The notes under the pieces: model-generated
What the model saw: the letters and a program-made list of their open reading frames with translations, nothing else
Told to the model about the DNA's origin: nothing
The model's database searches: none
In this document: positions 32,758 to 40,755 of the stretch, in pieces
How the letters are laid out: the number at the start of each line of letters is the position of its first letter
Position numbering within the stretch: position 1 is the first letter of the stretch
Made by a program: the position numbers and the translations under genes
Assembly (NCBI GenBank): GCA_018644665.1
Contig: JABGQA010000129.1
Span: 1-47,193 of the forward strand
Length of the DNA stretch: 47,193 nt
Direction of reading: 5' to 3'
DNA from: Candidatus Poribacteria bacterium
GTDB lineage: Bacteria; Poribacteria; WGA-4E; GCA-2687025

Positions 32758-34239
32758 CTACCAGCGCTTCTTGCGTTGGCTCGAGGAGGGGATGCCGAGC
32801 TCCTCGCGGTATTTAGCCACCGTTCGGCGGGCCACCTTGAGCTGCCCGTCGGAGAGCATGTCGCTCAGCTTCTGGTCGCTCAACGGCTTCGCCGTGTCCT
32901 CGTCCTGGATCATGTCGCCGATCATCGCCCGGACGCTCGTGGACGAGGCGCTCACGCCTGTGGAGCTTTCCAGCGAGCTAGAGAAGAAGTACTTCAACTC
33001 GAAGATGCCCCGCGGCGTCTGCACGTATTTGCCGTTCGTCGCACGGCTGATCGTCGACTCATGCTTGCCGAGCCGCTCGGCGATGTCGCGAAGCACGAGC
33101 GGCTTCAAGTGCTTGACGCCGTGCTCTAGGAACTCCTCCTGCACGGTGAATATCTCGCGAGCGACGTTCTCGATGGTGCGGCCCCGTTCGTGGATGCTGC
33201 TGATGAGTTCGCGGGCCCGCTGCCGGTAGTCCTCCAGCCACTTCTTCTCATCCGCCCCGAGCGCCGATCCGTTCCGGAGTAGATCAAGGTACCGCCGATT
33301 CAGGTGCAGCGACGGCACGGACTCGTCGACGGACTTGACGACGTATTCTTCCTCCTCCTTCACGACGACGACGTCCGGGATCACCGGTTGCGCATGCGTT
33401 TTGTAGCGGAAGACGCCGTGGAAGCCTTCGAGGAACCCCTGCGCCGGTGAGAGCTGTAGGTTCGCGAACCACTGCTTCGCCTCCTCTACGCGCTCCGATG
33501 TCGCGTCGCGCATCCCGCCGTCTCGTAACGCCTTCGCGATCTGTGGGATGCGGTTGCGCAGGAGGTCGCCGTAGTGGTTTCGCGCAATCTCGTGGGCGAT
33601 GGGGTCGCCGTCGTCCTGCGCCGCCATCTGCACGAGAAAGTACTCCTGCCGGTTGCGACAGCCGATGCCGACAGGGTCGAGGTGCGTGTGCACGTATCGC
33701 AGTATCTCCTCGACCTCATCCACGTCGCGTTCGGCTTCTTGCGCGAGCTCCTCAATGGTCACGGCGAGGAAGCCTTCAGCGTCCAGGCTGCCCAGGATAC
33801 GTTCGCAGACGGCTCGGTCGGCATCGGGAAGGCGGAGTAGGGTCAGTTGGTCCGAAAGGTAGTCCAGGAACGTCGTCTCCTGCGCGTTCTCCGACCGGCG
33901 GTCCTCGTCGCCTTCCTCGATCTCGTATACCTCTGCCCGGAAGGGCGGGAGGCTGTCGTCAAGGAAGTCCTCGACCCGGATCTCTGGTTCCGTCTCCTCG
34001 ACGACCTTGGTCTCCAGGTCGTCGCTGGCCAGTTCCTTGAGTTCTGTGGCGATTTCGTCCTCGAGCTCCAGATCCTGGCCTTCCTCGAGGAAGATGTTCT
34101 CCTGCAGCTCGATATCGACGTGCTGCTGGAGGTCGAGACTCGTCATCTGCATGACCTTGATGGCCTGCTGCAGCTTCGGAGTCATCACCAGAGTCTGCTT
34201 CAGCGACTGTACCTGCTGGAGCCCGAATCCGACTCTCAT
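32758..34239 (-). CDS. rpoN: RNA polymerase sigma-54 factor RpoN
   Basis: Alternative sigma factor recognising -24/-12 promoters, active with enhancer-binding ATPases. The 493-residue protein has the glutamine-rich activator-interacting region (GLQQVQSLKQTLVMTPKLQQAI near the start), a long acidic linker, the core-binding domain, and the DNA-binding end with the RpoN box ARRTVAKYRE at 470-479. ATG 34239 overlaps the lptB stop by 4 bases (ATGA). lptB-rpoN-hpf is a broadly conserved order. No enhancer-binding protein is in the window. Confidence 0.96.
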   Translation of the reverse strand: MRVGFGLQQVQSLKQTLVMTPKLQQAIKVMQMTSLDLQQHVDIELQENIFLEEGQDLELEDEIATELKELASDDLETKVVEETEPEIRVEDFLDDSLPPFRAEVYEIEEGDEDRRSENAQETTFLDYLSDQLTLLRLPDADRAVCERILGSLDAEGFLAVTIEELAQEAERDVDEVEEILRYVHTHLDPVGIGCRNRQEYFLVQMAAQDDGDPIAHEIARNHYGDLLRNRIPQIAKALRDGGMRDATSERVEEAKQWFANLQLSPAQGFLEGFHGVFRYKTHAQPVIPDVVVVKEEEEYVVKSVDESVPSLHLNRRYLDLLRNGSALGADEKKWLEDYRQRARELISSIHERGRTIENVAREIFTVQEEFLEHGVKHLKPLVLRDIAERLGKHESTISRATNGKYVQTPRGIFELKYFFSSSLESSTGVSASSTSVRAMIGDMIQDEDTAKPLSDQKLSDMLSDGQLKVARRTVAKYREELGIPSSSQRKKRW

Positions 34240-34991
34240 TGCGCCTCCGCCACGTGCGCTCCGCGGGCCCGCGGCCCGGGAGCGTCACCGAAGTAATACC
34301 TGCGCGCCAGTTCGCTCTTCGTCAGTTCGCCGGGCGTCCCGTGCATCAGTATCTTGCCGTCCACAAGCAGGTACGCTCTGTCCGCGATCTCCAGCGTCTC
34401 CGCAGCGTTGTGATCCGTGATGATGATCCCCAAGCCGCGGGCCCGTAGTTGCTCGATCACGCCCTGTATGTCCCGAATCGTCTTCGGGTCGATCCCGGCG
34501 AACGGCTCGTCGAGCAGGATGAACGACGGCGCGATCGCGAGTGTCCGTGCGATCTCCGTCCGCCGCTGCTCGCCTCCAGACAGAGTGTACGCCATGCTGT
34601 GTTCAAGCCGCGTCAGCCCGAATTCCTCGAGTAGCTGATCCTTGGCTTCGCGGCGACCGGCCTTCGTCATGTCCTGCGTCTCCAAGACGCCGAGGAGGTT
34701 CCCACCTACGGTCAGCTTGCGGAAGACGCTGGGCTCCTGCGGAAGGTAAGCGATTCCCTTCCGTGCGCGCTGGTACATGGGGAGTGACGTTATCTCATCC
34801 TCGTCCACCAGCACTTCGCCCTCATTGGGTGCGACGAGGCCGACGGTCATCCTGAACGTCTGCGTCTTGCCGGCACCGTTGGGGCCGAGGAGTCCGACGA
34901 CCTCTCCGGTCTCCACGTGCAGGCTCACCTGATCGACAACGGTGCGTTTCCCGTAGCTCTTTACGAGCTTCTCAGTCCTCAGAACCGCCAT
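34236..34991 (-). CDS. lptB: LPS export ABC transporter ATPase LptB
   Basis: Cytoplasmic ATPase that powers lipopolysaccharide extraction from the inner membrane with LptF, LptG and LptC. Walker A GPNGAGKT (36-43), signature YTLSGGEQRRTEIARTLA and Walker B FILLDEPFAGID are all intact; the D-loop GIDP and the LptB-type switch ITDHNAAETLEIADRAYLL support the subfamily. 251 residues. ATG 34991 lies inside lptA (20-base overlap), and its stop overlaps rpoN. LptF/LptG permeases are not in the window. Confidence 0.95.
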   Translation of the reverse strand: MAVLRTEKLVKSYGKRTVVDQVSLHVETGEVVGLLGPNGAGKTQTFRMTVGLVAPNEGEVLVDEDEITSLPMYQRARKGIAYLPQEPSVFRKLTVGGNLLGVLETQDMTKAGRREAKDQLLEEFGLTRLEHSMAYTLSGGEQRRTEIARTLAIAPSFILLDEPFAGIDPKTIRDIQGVIEQLRARGLGIIITDHNAAETLEIADRAYLLVDGKILMHGTPGELTKSELARRYYFGDAPGPRARGAHVAEAQ

Positions 34992-35673
34992 GCTGCTCCG
35001 CGTCCGCTTGGCCCGCCGCGTCAGTCGCGTCGTCCGTGGTCTCTGCTCCCGCGGCTTCGCCGTCCGTCTCCGCCGCCGGGTCGGCAGGCGCCTCGCCCTC
35101 TTGGCTCGGCAGCCTGAATCGGAACTTCACGTTCCCTTGCGCGTTCTTCTTGCCCGTTCGACGGTCGTATCGGAACCTGTCGGCCTCCATGCGATCGCGA
35201 TCGATGAAGACCACGACGGATCCGGTGAGGTCGATGACGGCCGTGCCGTCGGTGAAGTCGGCGGTGTCGCTCGTCGCGAGGAAGTCGGCCTCGCGTAGGT
35301 TCACGTTGCCTCGAGCCTGCATCGTGTCCACCTTGCGGCTGTCGCCGTCCGGGTCGTAGAACATCTCGACCTCGTCGGCGTAGAGGTGGCCGGAGCCATC
35401 CTCACGGTCGATGCGCACCTTGCCCTTGAGTAGGCGCCGACCCAGGGCCGCGTCCTCCTCCCACTCTTCGGCGGAACCGACAACCCAGTCTGCGTCATCC
35501 GCGCCAACGGCGGGATCGGGCGACGCCGATGTCGTGTCATCGCCGTCGCCGGTCTGCGCGGGCGCGTGCGCCGCGAGCGCTACAAGAACCGCGGCAATCG
35601 CGACGCGAAGCGCGACCGCTGGGCTACTGCGCCACGGCTCCCGTATCGAGCGTGTCGAGCGGGTACGGCTCAA
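34972..35673 (-). CDS. lptA: LPS periplasmic bridge protein LptA/OstA-like, acidic tail
   Basis: Periplasmic beta-jellyroll protein that links LptC to the outer-membrane LptD. The 233-residue protein has a signal peptide (hydrophobic stretch 19-36, cleavage near AHAPAQ), and an OstA domain at about 65-190 with repeats such as LLKGKVRIDR, GHLYADEVEMFYD and RGNVNLREADFLATSD. The last 45 residues are Ala/Asp/Glu-rich and low-complexity, unusual because LptA normally docks by its terminal strand. The TTG start 35673 is the only plausible one near the signal peptide; GAGGACGAGACCA precedes it. It overlaps lptC by 50 bases and lptB by 20. Confidence 0.87.
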   Translation of the reverse strand: MSRTRSTRSIREPWRSSPAVALRVAIAAVLVALAAHAPAQTGDGDDTTSASPDPAVGADDADWVVGSAEEWEEDAALGRRLLKGKVRIDREDGSGHLYADEVEMFYDPDGDSRKVDTMQARGNVNLREADFLATSDTADFTDGTAVIDLTGSVVVFIDRDRMEADRFRYDRRTGKKNAQGNVKFRFRLPSQEGEAPADPAAETDGEAAGAETTDDATDAAGQADAEQHGGSED

Positions 35674-36184
35674 TGGTCTCGTCCTCGGGGTTTAGCCGGA
35701 AAGTCACGTCGACGAAGCGCAGCCTGCGCAGGTCGGGCTGCCCGGTCATCGCGCTGCCATAGATCACCGAATCGCGCCTCCGCAGCTCCACATCGGTGTC
35801 GGAACTGAGTGTACCATCGGCGTCTTTCCACGACAATTTCTCAGTGAGGAGGACGCCATCCGGGGCGACGGCGCGGGCCGATCCCTCGATCGTGAGGTCG
35901 TGGTTGAGCTTGTCGATCGTGCCGCTTGTCCCTGTGATCGTCAGGGACGGAGCGCCGGTGTCGTACAGCAGCACACGGGGGTTGTCGACGTACAACGCGT
36001 CTCCTGCCTTCTGCACCTCCGCGCGGTCGCCGGTCATCGTCCACCGGATCTCCGAACCGTTATAGTGGTCCATGGCGAAGGTGTCGATTTCGGCGACGAC
36101 TGGGGTCTCCTCGTCGACTCTCTCCTCGTCGGCGCCACATCCGACTGACATCGCAAGCACGACCGCAACTAGGACCATCCGCAT
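35624..36184 (-). CDS. lptC: LPS export protein LptC, lipoprotein-like
   Basis: Periplasmic component of the Lpt bridge, anchored to the inner membrane. From ATG 36184 the protein has 186 residues: hydrophobic MVLVAVVLAM followed by Ser-Val-Gly-Cys16, a lipobox, then an acidic linker and an LptC/OstA beta-jellyroll (ITGTSGTIDKLNHDLTIEGSARAVAPDGVLL cut here as GTIDKLNHDLTIEG). E. coli LptC keeps a plain helix; a lipid anchor would be a variation. The start at 36184 forms a TGATG with the lpxL stop; an ATG at 36214 is also possible and keeps the same signal. Downstream it overlaps lptA. Confidence 0.8.
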   Translation of the reverse strand: MRMVLVAVVLAMSVGCGADEERVDEETPVVAEIDTFAMDHYNGSEIRWTMTGDRAEVQKAGDALYVDNPRVLLYDTGAPSLTITGTSGTIDKLNHDLTIEGSARAVAPDGVLLTEKLSWKDADGTLSSDTDVELRRRDSVIYGSAMTGQPDLRRLRFVDVTFRLNPEDETIEPYPLDTLDTGAVAQ

Positions 36185-37095
36185 CAGGCCGCGTCGCCCG
36201 GTTGCGTTCGCCATCGTCGGTGCATCCATATCCACTGCTCGGGGTGGCGCCGTATCTGCGCCTCGATACGGGTAGTCACCGTCGCCATTGTCGCGGCGAG
36301 CGCATCGTCGCTGCATGGGACGCCGCTGCCCGCGACCGGCTCGTGCAACTCCAACAGGTGCCGGCCATGGCTCTGCCTCGTCAGGAACCCCGAGAGCAGA
36401 GGCGCGCCATACCGTGCGCTCAGCAACGCCGGCCCTACGGCCGTGTAAGCCGGACGCCCAAAGAAGTCCACGAATACGCCCCTTACAGACGTGTCGACAT
36501 CCGGCAACATCACGACGACCTCGTTCCCCTTCAACGCCTCGACGGCCCGCCGGAGACTACGCTGTCGTGACGCCGGCTTCATGCCTACGAGCCGCCGCCG
36601 CCCATCTATCCACCGGTCCAGAGGATCCGACCGCAATTCACGCACGATCGGGTTCACCGCTAGCCCGCTTAAGGACAACGCCGCGCCGAACATCTCCCAG
36701 TTGCCGTAGTGGGCGGTGGCAATCACGCAGCCGTGGCCATTCTCCAACGCGGCGTGCACCCGCTCCAACCCGCGCACGTCGACGTGGTCGCCGATGTTCG
36801 ACGGCGTCAACGCGTCGAACCGAAGGACGTCAGTGAGCGCGGCGCCCAGGTGTCGGAAGCAGGCGCGCGCGAGCGCGTCCACCGCATCGGACGCCATTTC
36901 CGGGAACGCGGCCGCTAGGTTCCGCCGGGTCCGCCCCGCCTCGGAACGGAGACATCTGTAGGCCAGCGACGCGGTGGACTCTCCTGCTCGTGCCACGGCC
37001 GTTTCAGGAAGCGCCGCGGTCAACGCGGAGAAGCCGTTCAGGGCCGCGCTGTACACGGCATCCTTGCTACGCCGTCGCCACCGCCGGTAATGCAC
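36184..37095 (-). CDS. Lipid A late acyltransferase (LpxL/HtrB family)
   Basis: Membrane-associated acyltransferase that adds a secondary fatty acid to lipid A. The HX4E catalytic motif is His129-Tyr-Gly-Asn-Trp-Glu134 in VIATAHYGNWEMFG; later blocks are the family's MLPDVD and a Arg/Trp-rich C-terminus (PEQWIWMHRRWR) as in LpxL/LpxM. With the GTG start at 37095 the protein is 303 residues, the family length; GGAGG lies 11 bases upstream. An upstream ATG at 37263 would add an unrelated 56-residue leader and run through the promoter at 37139-37167. First gene of the lpxL-lptCAB-rpoN-hpf-hprK-HPr operon. Confidence 0.9.
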   Translation of the reverse strand: MHYRRWRRRSKDAVYSAALNGFSALTAALPETAVARAGESTASLAYRCLRSEAGRTRRNLAAAFPEMASDAVDALARACFRHLGAALTDVLRFDALTPSNIGDHVDVRGLERVHAALENGHGCVIATAHYGNWEMFGAALSLSGLAVNPIVRELRSDPLDRWIDGRRRLVGMKPASRQRSLRRAVEALKGNEVVVMLPDVDTSVRGVFVDFFGRPAYTAVGPALLSARYGAPLLSGFLTRQSHGRHLLELHEPVAGSGVPCSDDALAATMATVTTRIEAQIRRHPEQWIWMHRRWRTQPGDAA

Positions 37096-37138
37096 CGTGT
37101 GGGAGCCTCCGGTACGCGAAGCCGTGCGTCTAGCAATA

Positions 37139-37167
37139 ACTATACCAACGTGACTTCCACTTCGCAA
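37139..37167 (-). promoter_or_regulatory. Promoter of the lpxL-lpt-rpoN operon
   Basis: On the minus strand TTGCGA (37162-37167) and TATAGT (37139-37144) are exactly 17 bases apart. The expected start near 37132 is about 37 bases before the GTG of lpxL. Confidence 0.6.
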
Positions 37168-37174
37168 CGTGACT
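37146..37174. repeat. Direct repeat CAACGTGACT over the lpt promoter
   Basis: CAACGTGACT occurs at 37146-37155 and 37165-37174, 19 bases apart start to start. The first copy lies in the spacer and the second over the -35 of the lpxL promoter, the position expected for a repressor or activator site. Confidence 0.5.
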
Positions 37175-37175
37175 C

Positions 37176-37196
37176 GCCCTGGCGTGTCGCCAGGGC
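37176..37196. repeat. 9-bp inverted repeat with 3-base loop
   Basis: GCCCTGGCG (37176-37184) and CGCCAGGGC (37188-37196) form a perfect hairpin with loop TGT in the divergent region between lpxL and rplY. It lies next to the direct repeats. No T-run follows, so an operator or a cap on opposing transcription are both possible. Confidence 0.5.
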
Positions 37197-37509
37197 CCGT
37201 GTCGGCGTGCTCCTCGAACGGCGGAGGAATGCGGCGATCGGTTTCTGCTCGGTGCATCCGCACTCGATGTCGCGAGCGATCGCGAAGGGCGAATGACAGA
37301 AGGCGGCAGGGCGTAGAGGGCGTGAGGTGACACCAAACCCAATCTCAACGGTGCCCTGCCCGGCGAAGGACGTACACGCGTTCGGTCGGCGGAGGGGTGT
37401 TGCCCCCCGCCTCCGACGTCCGACGAATCCCGGTCACAGCCGCCTCGGCGTCGGCTTGACCGTCCACATGGCCGCCGATACACTTTGACACGGTATGCCA
37501 TGCCCCGGC
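37197..37509. other. Intergenic region upstream of rplY with two hairpins
   Basis: No gene is apparent. GGCAGGGC (37305-37312) can pair with GCCCTGCC (37353-37360) around 40 bases. GGCGG-A-GGGG (37388-37397) pairs with CCCCCCGCC (37403-37411) around a TGTTG loop with one bulged A. TTGACA at 37485-37490 stands alone with no -10 at the right spacing. Confidence 0.4.
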
Positions 37510-37524
37510 GTGAGACGTATATAG
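37510..37524 (+). promoter_or_regulatory. rplY promoter element GTGAGACGTATATAG
   Basis: Matches the recJ-upstream element at 7877-7891 in 14 of 15 bases. TATATA/TATAGA could serve as a -10, giving a short leader of about 20 bases before the ATG at 37550. No -35 of the usual type is at 17 bases upstream. Confidence 0.4.
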
Positions 37525-37549
37525 ACTCGTAGCTATCGGAGTTCGGGTA

Positions 37550-38233
37550 ATGCAGCAGGTACGCATCGAAGCGGAGACGCGCGACGGCCGCGGCAAGGGC
37601 GCCGCGCGGTCGCTACGCCGGGCTGGTAGGCTGCCGGCAGTCGTATACGGAGCCGGCGAAGAGGCGCGGCCTATCGATATCGACACGCGAGCGTTCCGCG
37701 ACGCCATCGTAAACGAAGCGGCGGACCGAGCGCTCATCAGCCTTACGGTGGGTGGCGAGCGACTGCTGGCTATCGTGAAGGAAGTCCAGCAGCACCCGGT
37801 GTGGCGCGATCTGCTCCATGTCGACTTCCAGTCGATTCGCATGGATCAGGAAATCACAATAGAAGCGGTGGTTGACCTGCAGGGAGAACCCGTTGGCATC
37901 GCCGAAGGTGGCGTGCTCGAGAACCCGGCACACTCGCTACAGATACGCGTGCTCCCCGGCAACATCCCAGACGCGATCGTCGTCGACGTGTCCGAGTGGA
38001 ACATCGGCGATGGCATCCACGTGAGTGAGTTGATTCTCCCCGAGGGCGTCGAAGTGGTCGATCCGCCCGAGACCCTGGTCGCCCAGGTGATTATCCCCCG
38101 TATCATCGAGCTCGACGAGATCGTCCCCGAGGAAGAGATCGAGGGCGAACTTGCCGAAGGCGAGGAGGCCCCCGAGGGCGAGGGCGATGGCGAGGATGCG
38201 GAAGCCGGCGACGACGACGACGACGACGCGTAG
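37550..38233 (+). CDS. rplY: 50S ribosomal protein L25 (bL25, CTC type)
   Basis: 5S rRNA-binding protein, long CTC-type form of 227 residues. The N-terminal L25 domain (1-95) shows RGKGAARSLRRAGRLPAVVYG and LHVDFQSI; the C-terminal TL5-type domain (96-185) has EGGVLENPAHSLQIRVLPGNIPDAI and HVSELILPEGVE. The final 40 residues are strongly acidic, ending in a run of Asp. CGGAG is 11 bases before ATG 37550. It heads a plus-strand run with an amidase and pth; rplY followed by pth is common in bacteria. Confidence 0.94.
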   Translation: MQQVRIEAETRDGRGKGAARSLRRAGRLPAVVYGAGEEARPIDIDTRAFRDAIVNEAADRALISLTVGGERLLAIVKEVQQHPVWRDLLHVDFQSIRMDQEITIEAVVDLQGEPVGIAEGGVLENPAHSLQIRVLPGNIPDAIVVDVSEWNIGDGIHVSELILPEGVEVVDPPETLVAQVIIPRIIELDEIVPEEEIEGELAEGEEAPEGEGDGEDAEAGDDDDDDA

Positions 38234-38285
38234 AGCGCCCAGTCGGTCAGTTCGTCATCTCAAAGTATGTGGCGTCCCCACCGGT

Positions 38286-39374
38286 TTGCTCCGCGTGGGG
38301 ACGCTTCTGGTTCTGCTCCTGGCGGGAGCAGCGCGCGCCGAGATTCTGTCCGTCATGACGTCGAACGGCCTCGCCATTGGGCAGCTCGACAAGCAGTACA
38401 TAGACGGCGGCGCTTACGTCGCCGCCGAGGACGTGCGCCGCGTCTTCGACGGCGTGAACGGACCCGTCGAGTTCCGCTACCGGTACACGCCTGCCGTCGG
38501 CAAGATCACGGTTCAGCTCCGCGCGGAGAGCGCACGCGCCACCGCGCGCTGCCGCGTTGGCGACACAGCGGTGGAGATCGCCGGCCGCGACCCTGTCACG
38601 CTCACTCAGCCTCCGGTAGATCGCGATGGCGTAGTGTGGCTCCCCGTGGAGTTCCTTACTCTTGTGACGCCTGTGACCGTGCAAGTCCCGGTACTGCTCG
38701 ACATGGGAGGCACGCGGTTGACGGTCGGGTCGGTGCAGGCCGACGAGACCGTCCCCGACCATACGTCGCCCGACGTGCTGGAAGCCGCGCCGGACGTGGA
38801 CGTGCCCTACAAGCCGACTCCCGCCCGCCGGAGCGCGTGGTCCCAACTGCGGGTGATGGTCGATGCCGGTCACGGCGGATCGGACGAGGGTGTTTCGCTG
38901 AACGGTCTCACGGAGAAGACCCTCGCGCTTGAGCTAGCTCGGGAGATCGCGAACGTGGCCCGTTCGGTCGGCGGCCTCGTCGCGCTGACGCGGGACGCGG
39001 ATGTGTCGATGACGGCCCCGGAACGGCTCGGGCGGGCCGAAGGGCGTCGGTCCACGGTCTACCTCGCCGTGCATTTCAACAGCTCGCTCTCGCCCACGCG
39101 ATCGGGCTATCGCCTGGTCGTAGGTGGCTCAGCCGACGGATCGGCCGCGAGACGTCTGTCAGATGCGCTGCATGTGGGTCTAGAGGCGGCGGGGTTCGTG
39201 GGAGAGCAGGACGTCCTGCCCCTCGTCACAGTTCGCGGCGCGGCGATGCCCGCTGCGCACCTGGAAATGGCCTACCTCTCCAGCGTCGGAGAGGCACGCC
39301 TGTGGCTGAATCCAACCACGGCCCGCAGAGCGGCTGAAGCGATATGGGCCGGTCTGTCGGCCTACCGACCTTAG
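38286..39374 (+). CDS. N-acetylmuramoyl-L-alanine amidase (amidase_3)
   Basis: Periplasmic zinc enzyme that cuts the amide bond between muramic acid and the peptide stem. The catalytic domain (about 190-362) shows zinc ligands His in MVDAGHGGSDEG, Glu in the following KTLALELARE helix region, His in YLAVHFNSS and the catalytic Glu in AHLEMAYLSS. The N-terminal half resembles a copper-amine-oxidase-N/AMIN-like beta domain. A signal peptide VGTLLVLLLAGAARA is present. The start is uncertain: TTG 38286 is used because it gives a normal signal peptide; no in-frame ATG lies between the rplY stop and the signal, and upstream ones lie inside rplY. Confidence 0.82.
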   Translation: MLRVGTLLVLLLAGAARAEILSVMTSNGLAIGQLDKQYIDGGAYVAAEDVRRVFDGVNGPVEFRYRYTPAVGKITVQLRAESARATARCRVGDTAVEIAGRDPVTLTQPPVDRDGVVWLPVEFLTLVTPVTVQVPVLLDMGGTRLTVGSVQADETVPDHTSPDVLEAAPDVDVPYKPTPARRSAWSQLRVMVDAGHGGSDEGVSLNGLTEKTLALELAREIANVARSVGGLVALTRDADVSMTAPERLGRAEGRRSTVYLAVHFNSSLSPTRSGYRLVVGGSADGSAARRLSDALHVGLEAAGFVGEQDVLPLVTVRGAAMPAAHLEMAYLSSVGEARLWLNPTTARRAAEAIWAGLSAYRP

Positions 39375-39384
39375 AGGGGTACTG

Positions 39385-40008
39385 GTGGCCGAAAACGGCG
39401 AACCCTCTGCGCGCGCGACGCCGTACATCATTGGGGGCGGCCTGGGGCTCTTGGTGGTAGCGGCGACCGTGCTCTGGATCATCGCGGCGAACCCCGGCGT
39501 GGGGCCGCGTCGCGTGTCGTCCGGGCCGCGCGCTACGGCCGCGGATCTGGAACGCTGGGATACGCTCGCCACGGACGCATCGTCTCGGCAGACACGCCAG
39601 GTAGAGATGGTCGTGCCGGATGGCGACTCCGGCGAGTGGGTTACCTACGCCGAATCGGTGACCGTCCCGACGGATGAAGGGCTGCGGCTCGGGCGCGTCG
39701 TCGTGACGTGGCTGCGCCGCGTCGCCGAATCTGGCTCCGGGGTCGCGCGGTCTGCGCGCCTGTTGAGCGCGCACGTGGATGACGGACGTCGCGCGTACGT
39801 GAACCTGTCAGCGGAGTTCGTCGACGGGAACGCGGGTTTGACGGCGGAAACGGAGTTCGTGATCGGCCTCGCCAAGACCATCCGCGCCAACCTGCCGACG
39901 ATCGTCGACGTACAGCTTCTCGTTGACGGCCAGGAGATCGACACCATCGGCGGCCAACTCGACATATCCGCTCCGCTGTCCCTCGCGCAATTCGCGGAGA
40001 TGAAGTGA
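39385..40008 (+). CDS. GerMN-domain membrane protein
   Basis: 207-residue protein with one N-terminal membrane helix (14-33, GGGLGLLVVAATVLWIIAA) and a GerMN domain at about 85-195: VTWLRRVAE, the strand VNLSAEFVDG with GLTAETEFVIGLAKTIRANLP (read as VNLSAEF, GLTAETEF, IGLAKTI) and VQLLVDGQEIDTIGGQLDI. Such domains occur in sporulation GerM and in envelope proteins such as LpqB; the function here is unknown but the amidase next to it suggests a cell-wall role. GTG 39385 is preceded by AGAGGGG at 6-7 bases. Its stop overlaps the pth GTG start (GTGA). Confidence 0.85.
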   Translation: MAENGEPSARATPYIIGGGLGLLVVAATVLWIIAANPGVGPRRVSSGPRATAADLERWDTLATDASSRQTRQVEMVVPDGDSGEWVTYAESVTVPTDEGLRLGRVVVTWLRRVAESGSGVARSARLLSAHVDDGRRAYVNLSAEFVDGNAGLTAETEFVIGLAKTIRANLPTIVDVQLLVDGQEIDTIGGQLDISAPLSLAQFAEMK

Positions 40009-40598
40009 CCGCGCCCGAGATCGTCCTGGTGGGTCTCGGCAACCCGGGCGAGAAGTACCAGGGGACGCGGCACAACCTCGGCTACGAAGTCGTGGACCTC
40101 CTGACATCGCGCCACTCTCGCCGCACGCCGTACATGAAGCACCAATCATGGCTGATGCCCGTCGAGATCGGCGGGCGACACGTGCTTCTCGTCAAGCCGC
40201 TCACATTCATGAACAACAGCGGGCACAGCGTCCGCGACGTCCTCGCCGCGTACGACCTGACATCCGCGGCCGCGTGGGTAGTGGTCGACGACTTCAACAT
40301 CCCACTGGGCGCGCTGCGCATCCGTCCGCAGGGAAGCGACGGCGGGCACAATGGCATCGCATCGGTGATCGACTCACTCTCGACGCGGGAGTTCCCGCGC
40401 TTTCGCCTGGGCATCGGGCCCGCGCCAGGGCGGACGCCCACGATCAAGTACGTGCTGGGGCGGTTCCGACCGGGAGAACGCAAGGGCGCCGAAGCGCTCG
40501 TCGCGCACGCTGCGGATGCCGTCGAGTACGCGGCCCGGGACGGCCTGACCCAAGCTATGAGCCGCTTCAACCGGACGGCCACCGGCGGCCCCGACTGA
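40005..40598 (+). CDS. pth: Peptidyl-tRNA hydrolase
   Basis: Recycles tRNA from stalled peptidyl-tRNA. The 197-residue protein has VGLGNPGEKYQGTRHNLGYEVV with catalytic His23, KPLTFMNNSG with the substrate Asn, and DDFNIPLGALRIR followed by GSDGGHNGIAS. All active-site residues are present. GTG 40005 is preceded by GGAG at 7 bases and overlaps the upstream stop by 4 bases. pth ends 157 bases before rpsF, which has its own promoter. Confidence 0.95.
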   Translation: MTAPEIVLVGLGNPGEKYQGTRHNLGYEVVDLLTSRHSRRTPYMKHQSWLMPVEIGGRHVLLVKPLTFMNNSGHSVRDVLAAYDLTSAAAWVVVDDFNIPLGALRIRPQGSDGGHNGIASVIDSLSTREFPRFRLGIGPAPGRTPTIKYVLGRFRPGERKGAEALVAHAADAVEYAARDGLTQAMSRFNRTATGGPD

Positions 40599-40679
40599 GC
40601 CATAATGTTGAACGCCCGCATGTCGTGGGGTATCATCAGGAAGCCCTGCTCCCAAAGGGTGCCACACGTCTGCGCCGCG

Positions 40680-40708
40680 TTGACGTAAGCGGCGGTCGAT
40701 CCCATAAC
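40680..40708 (+). promoter_or_regulatory. Promoter of the rpsF-ssb-rplI-dnaB operon
   Basis: TTGACG (40680-40685) and CATAAC (40703-40708), 17 bases apart. Transcription would start near 40715. The short leader contains a small GCTC-CGG-GAGC hairpin (40720-40730) before the ribosome binding site AGGGAGG. Confidence 0.55.
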
Positions 40709-40755
40709 ATGCATAGGGCGCTCCGGGAGCCATAGACCACAGGGAGGCACACCTG

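Noticed and set aside
37485..37490. Perfect TTGACA upstream of rplY
   Set aside because: The nearest -10-like box is 27 bases away, too far for a normal promoter.
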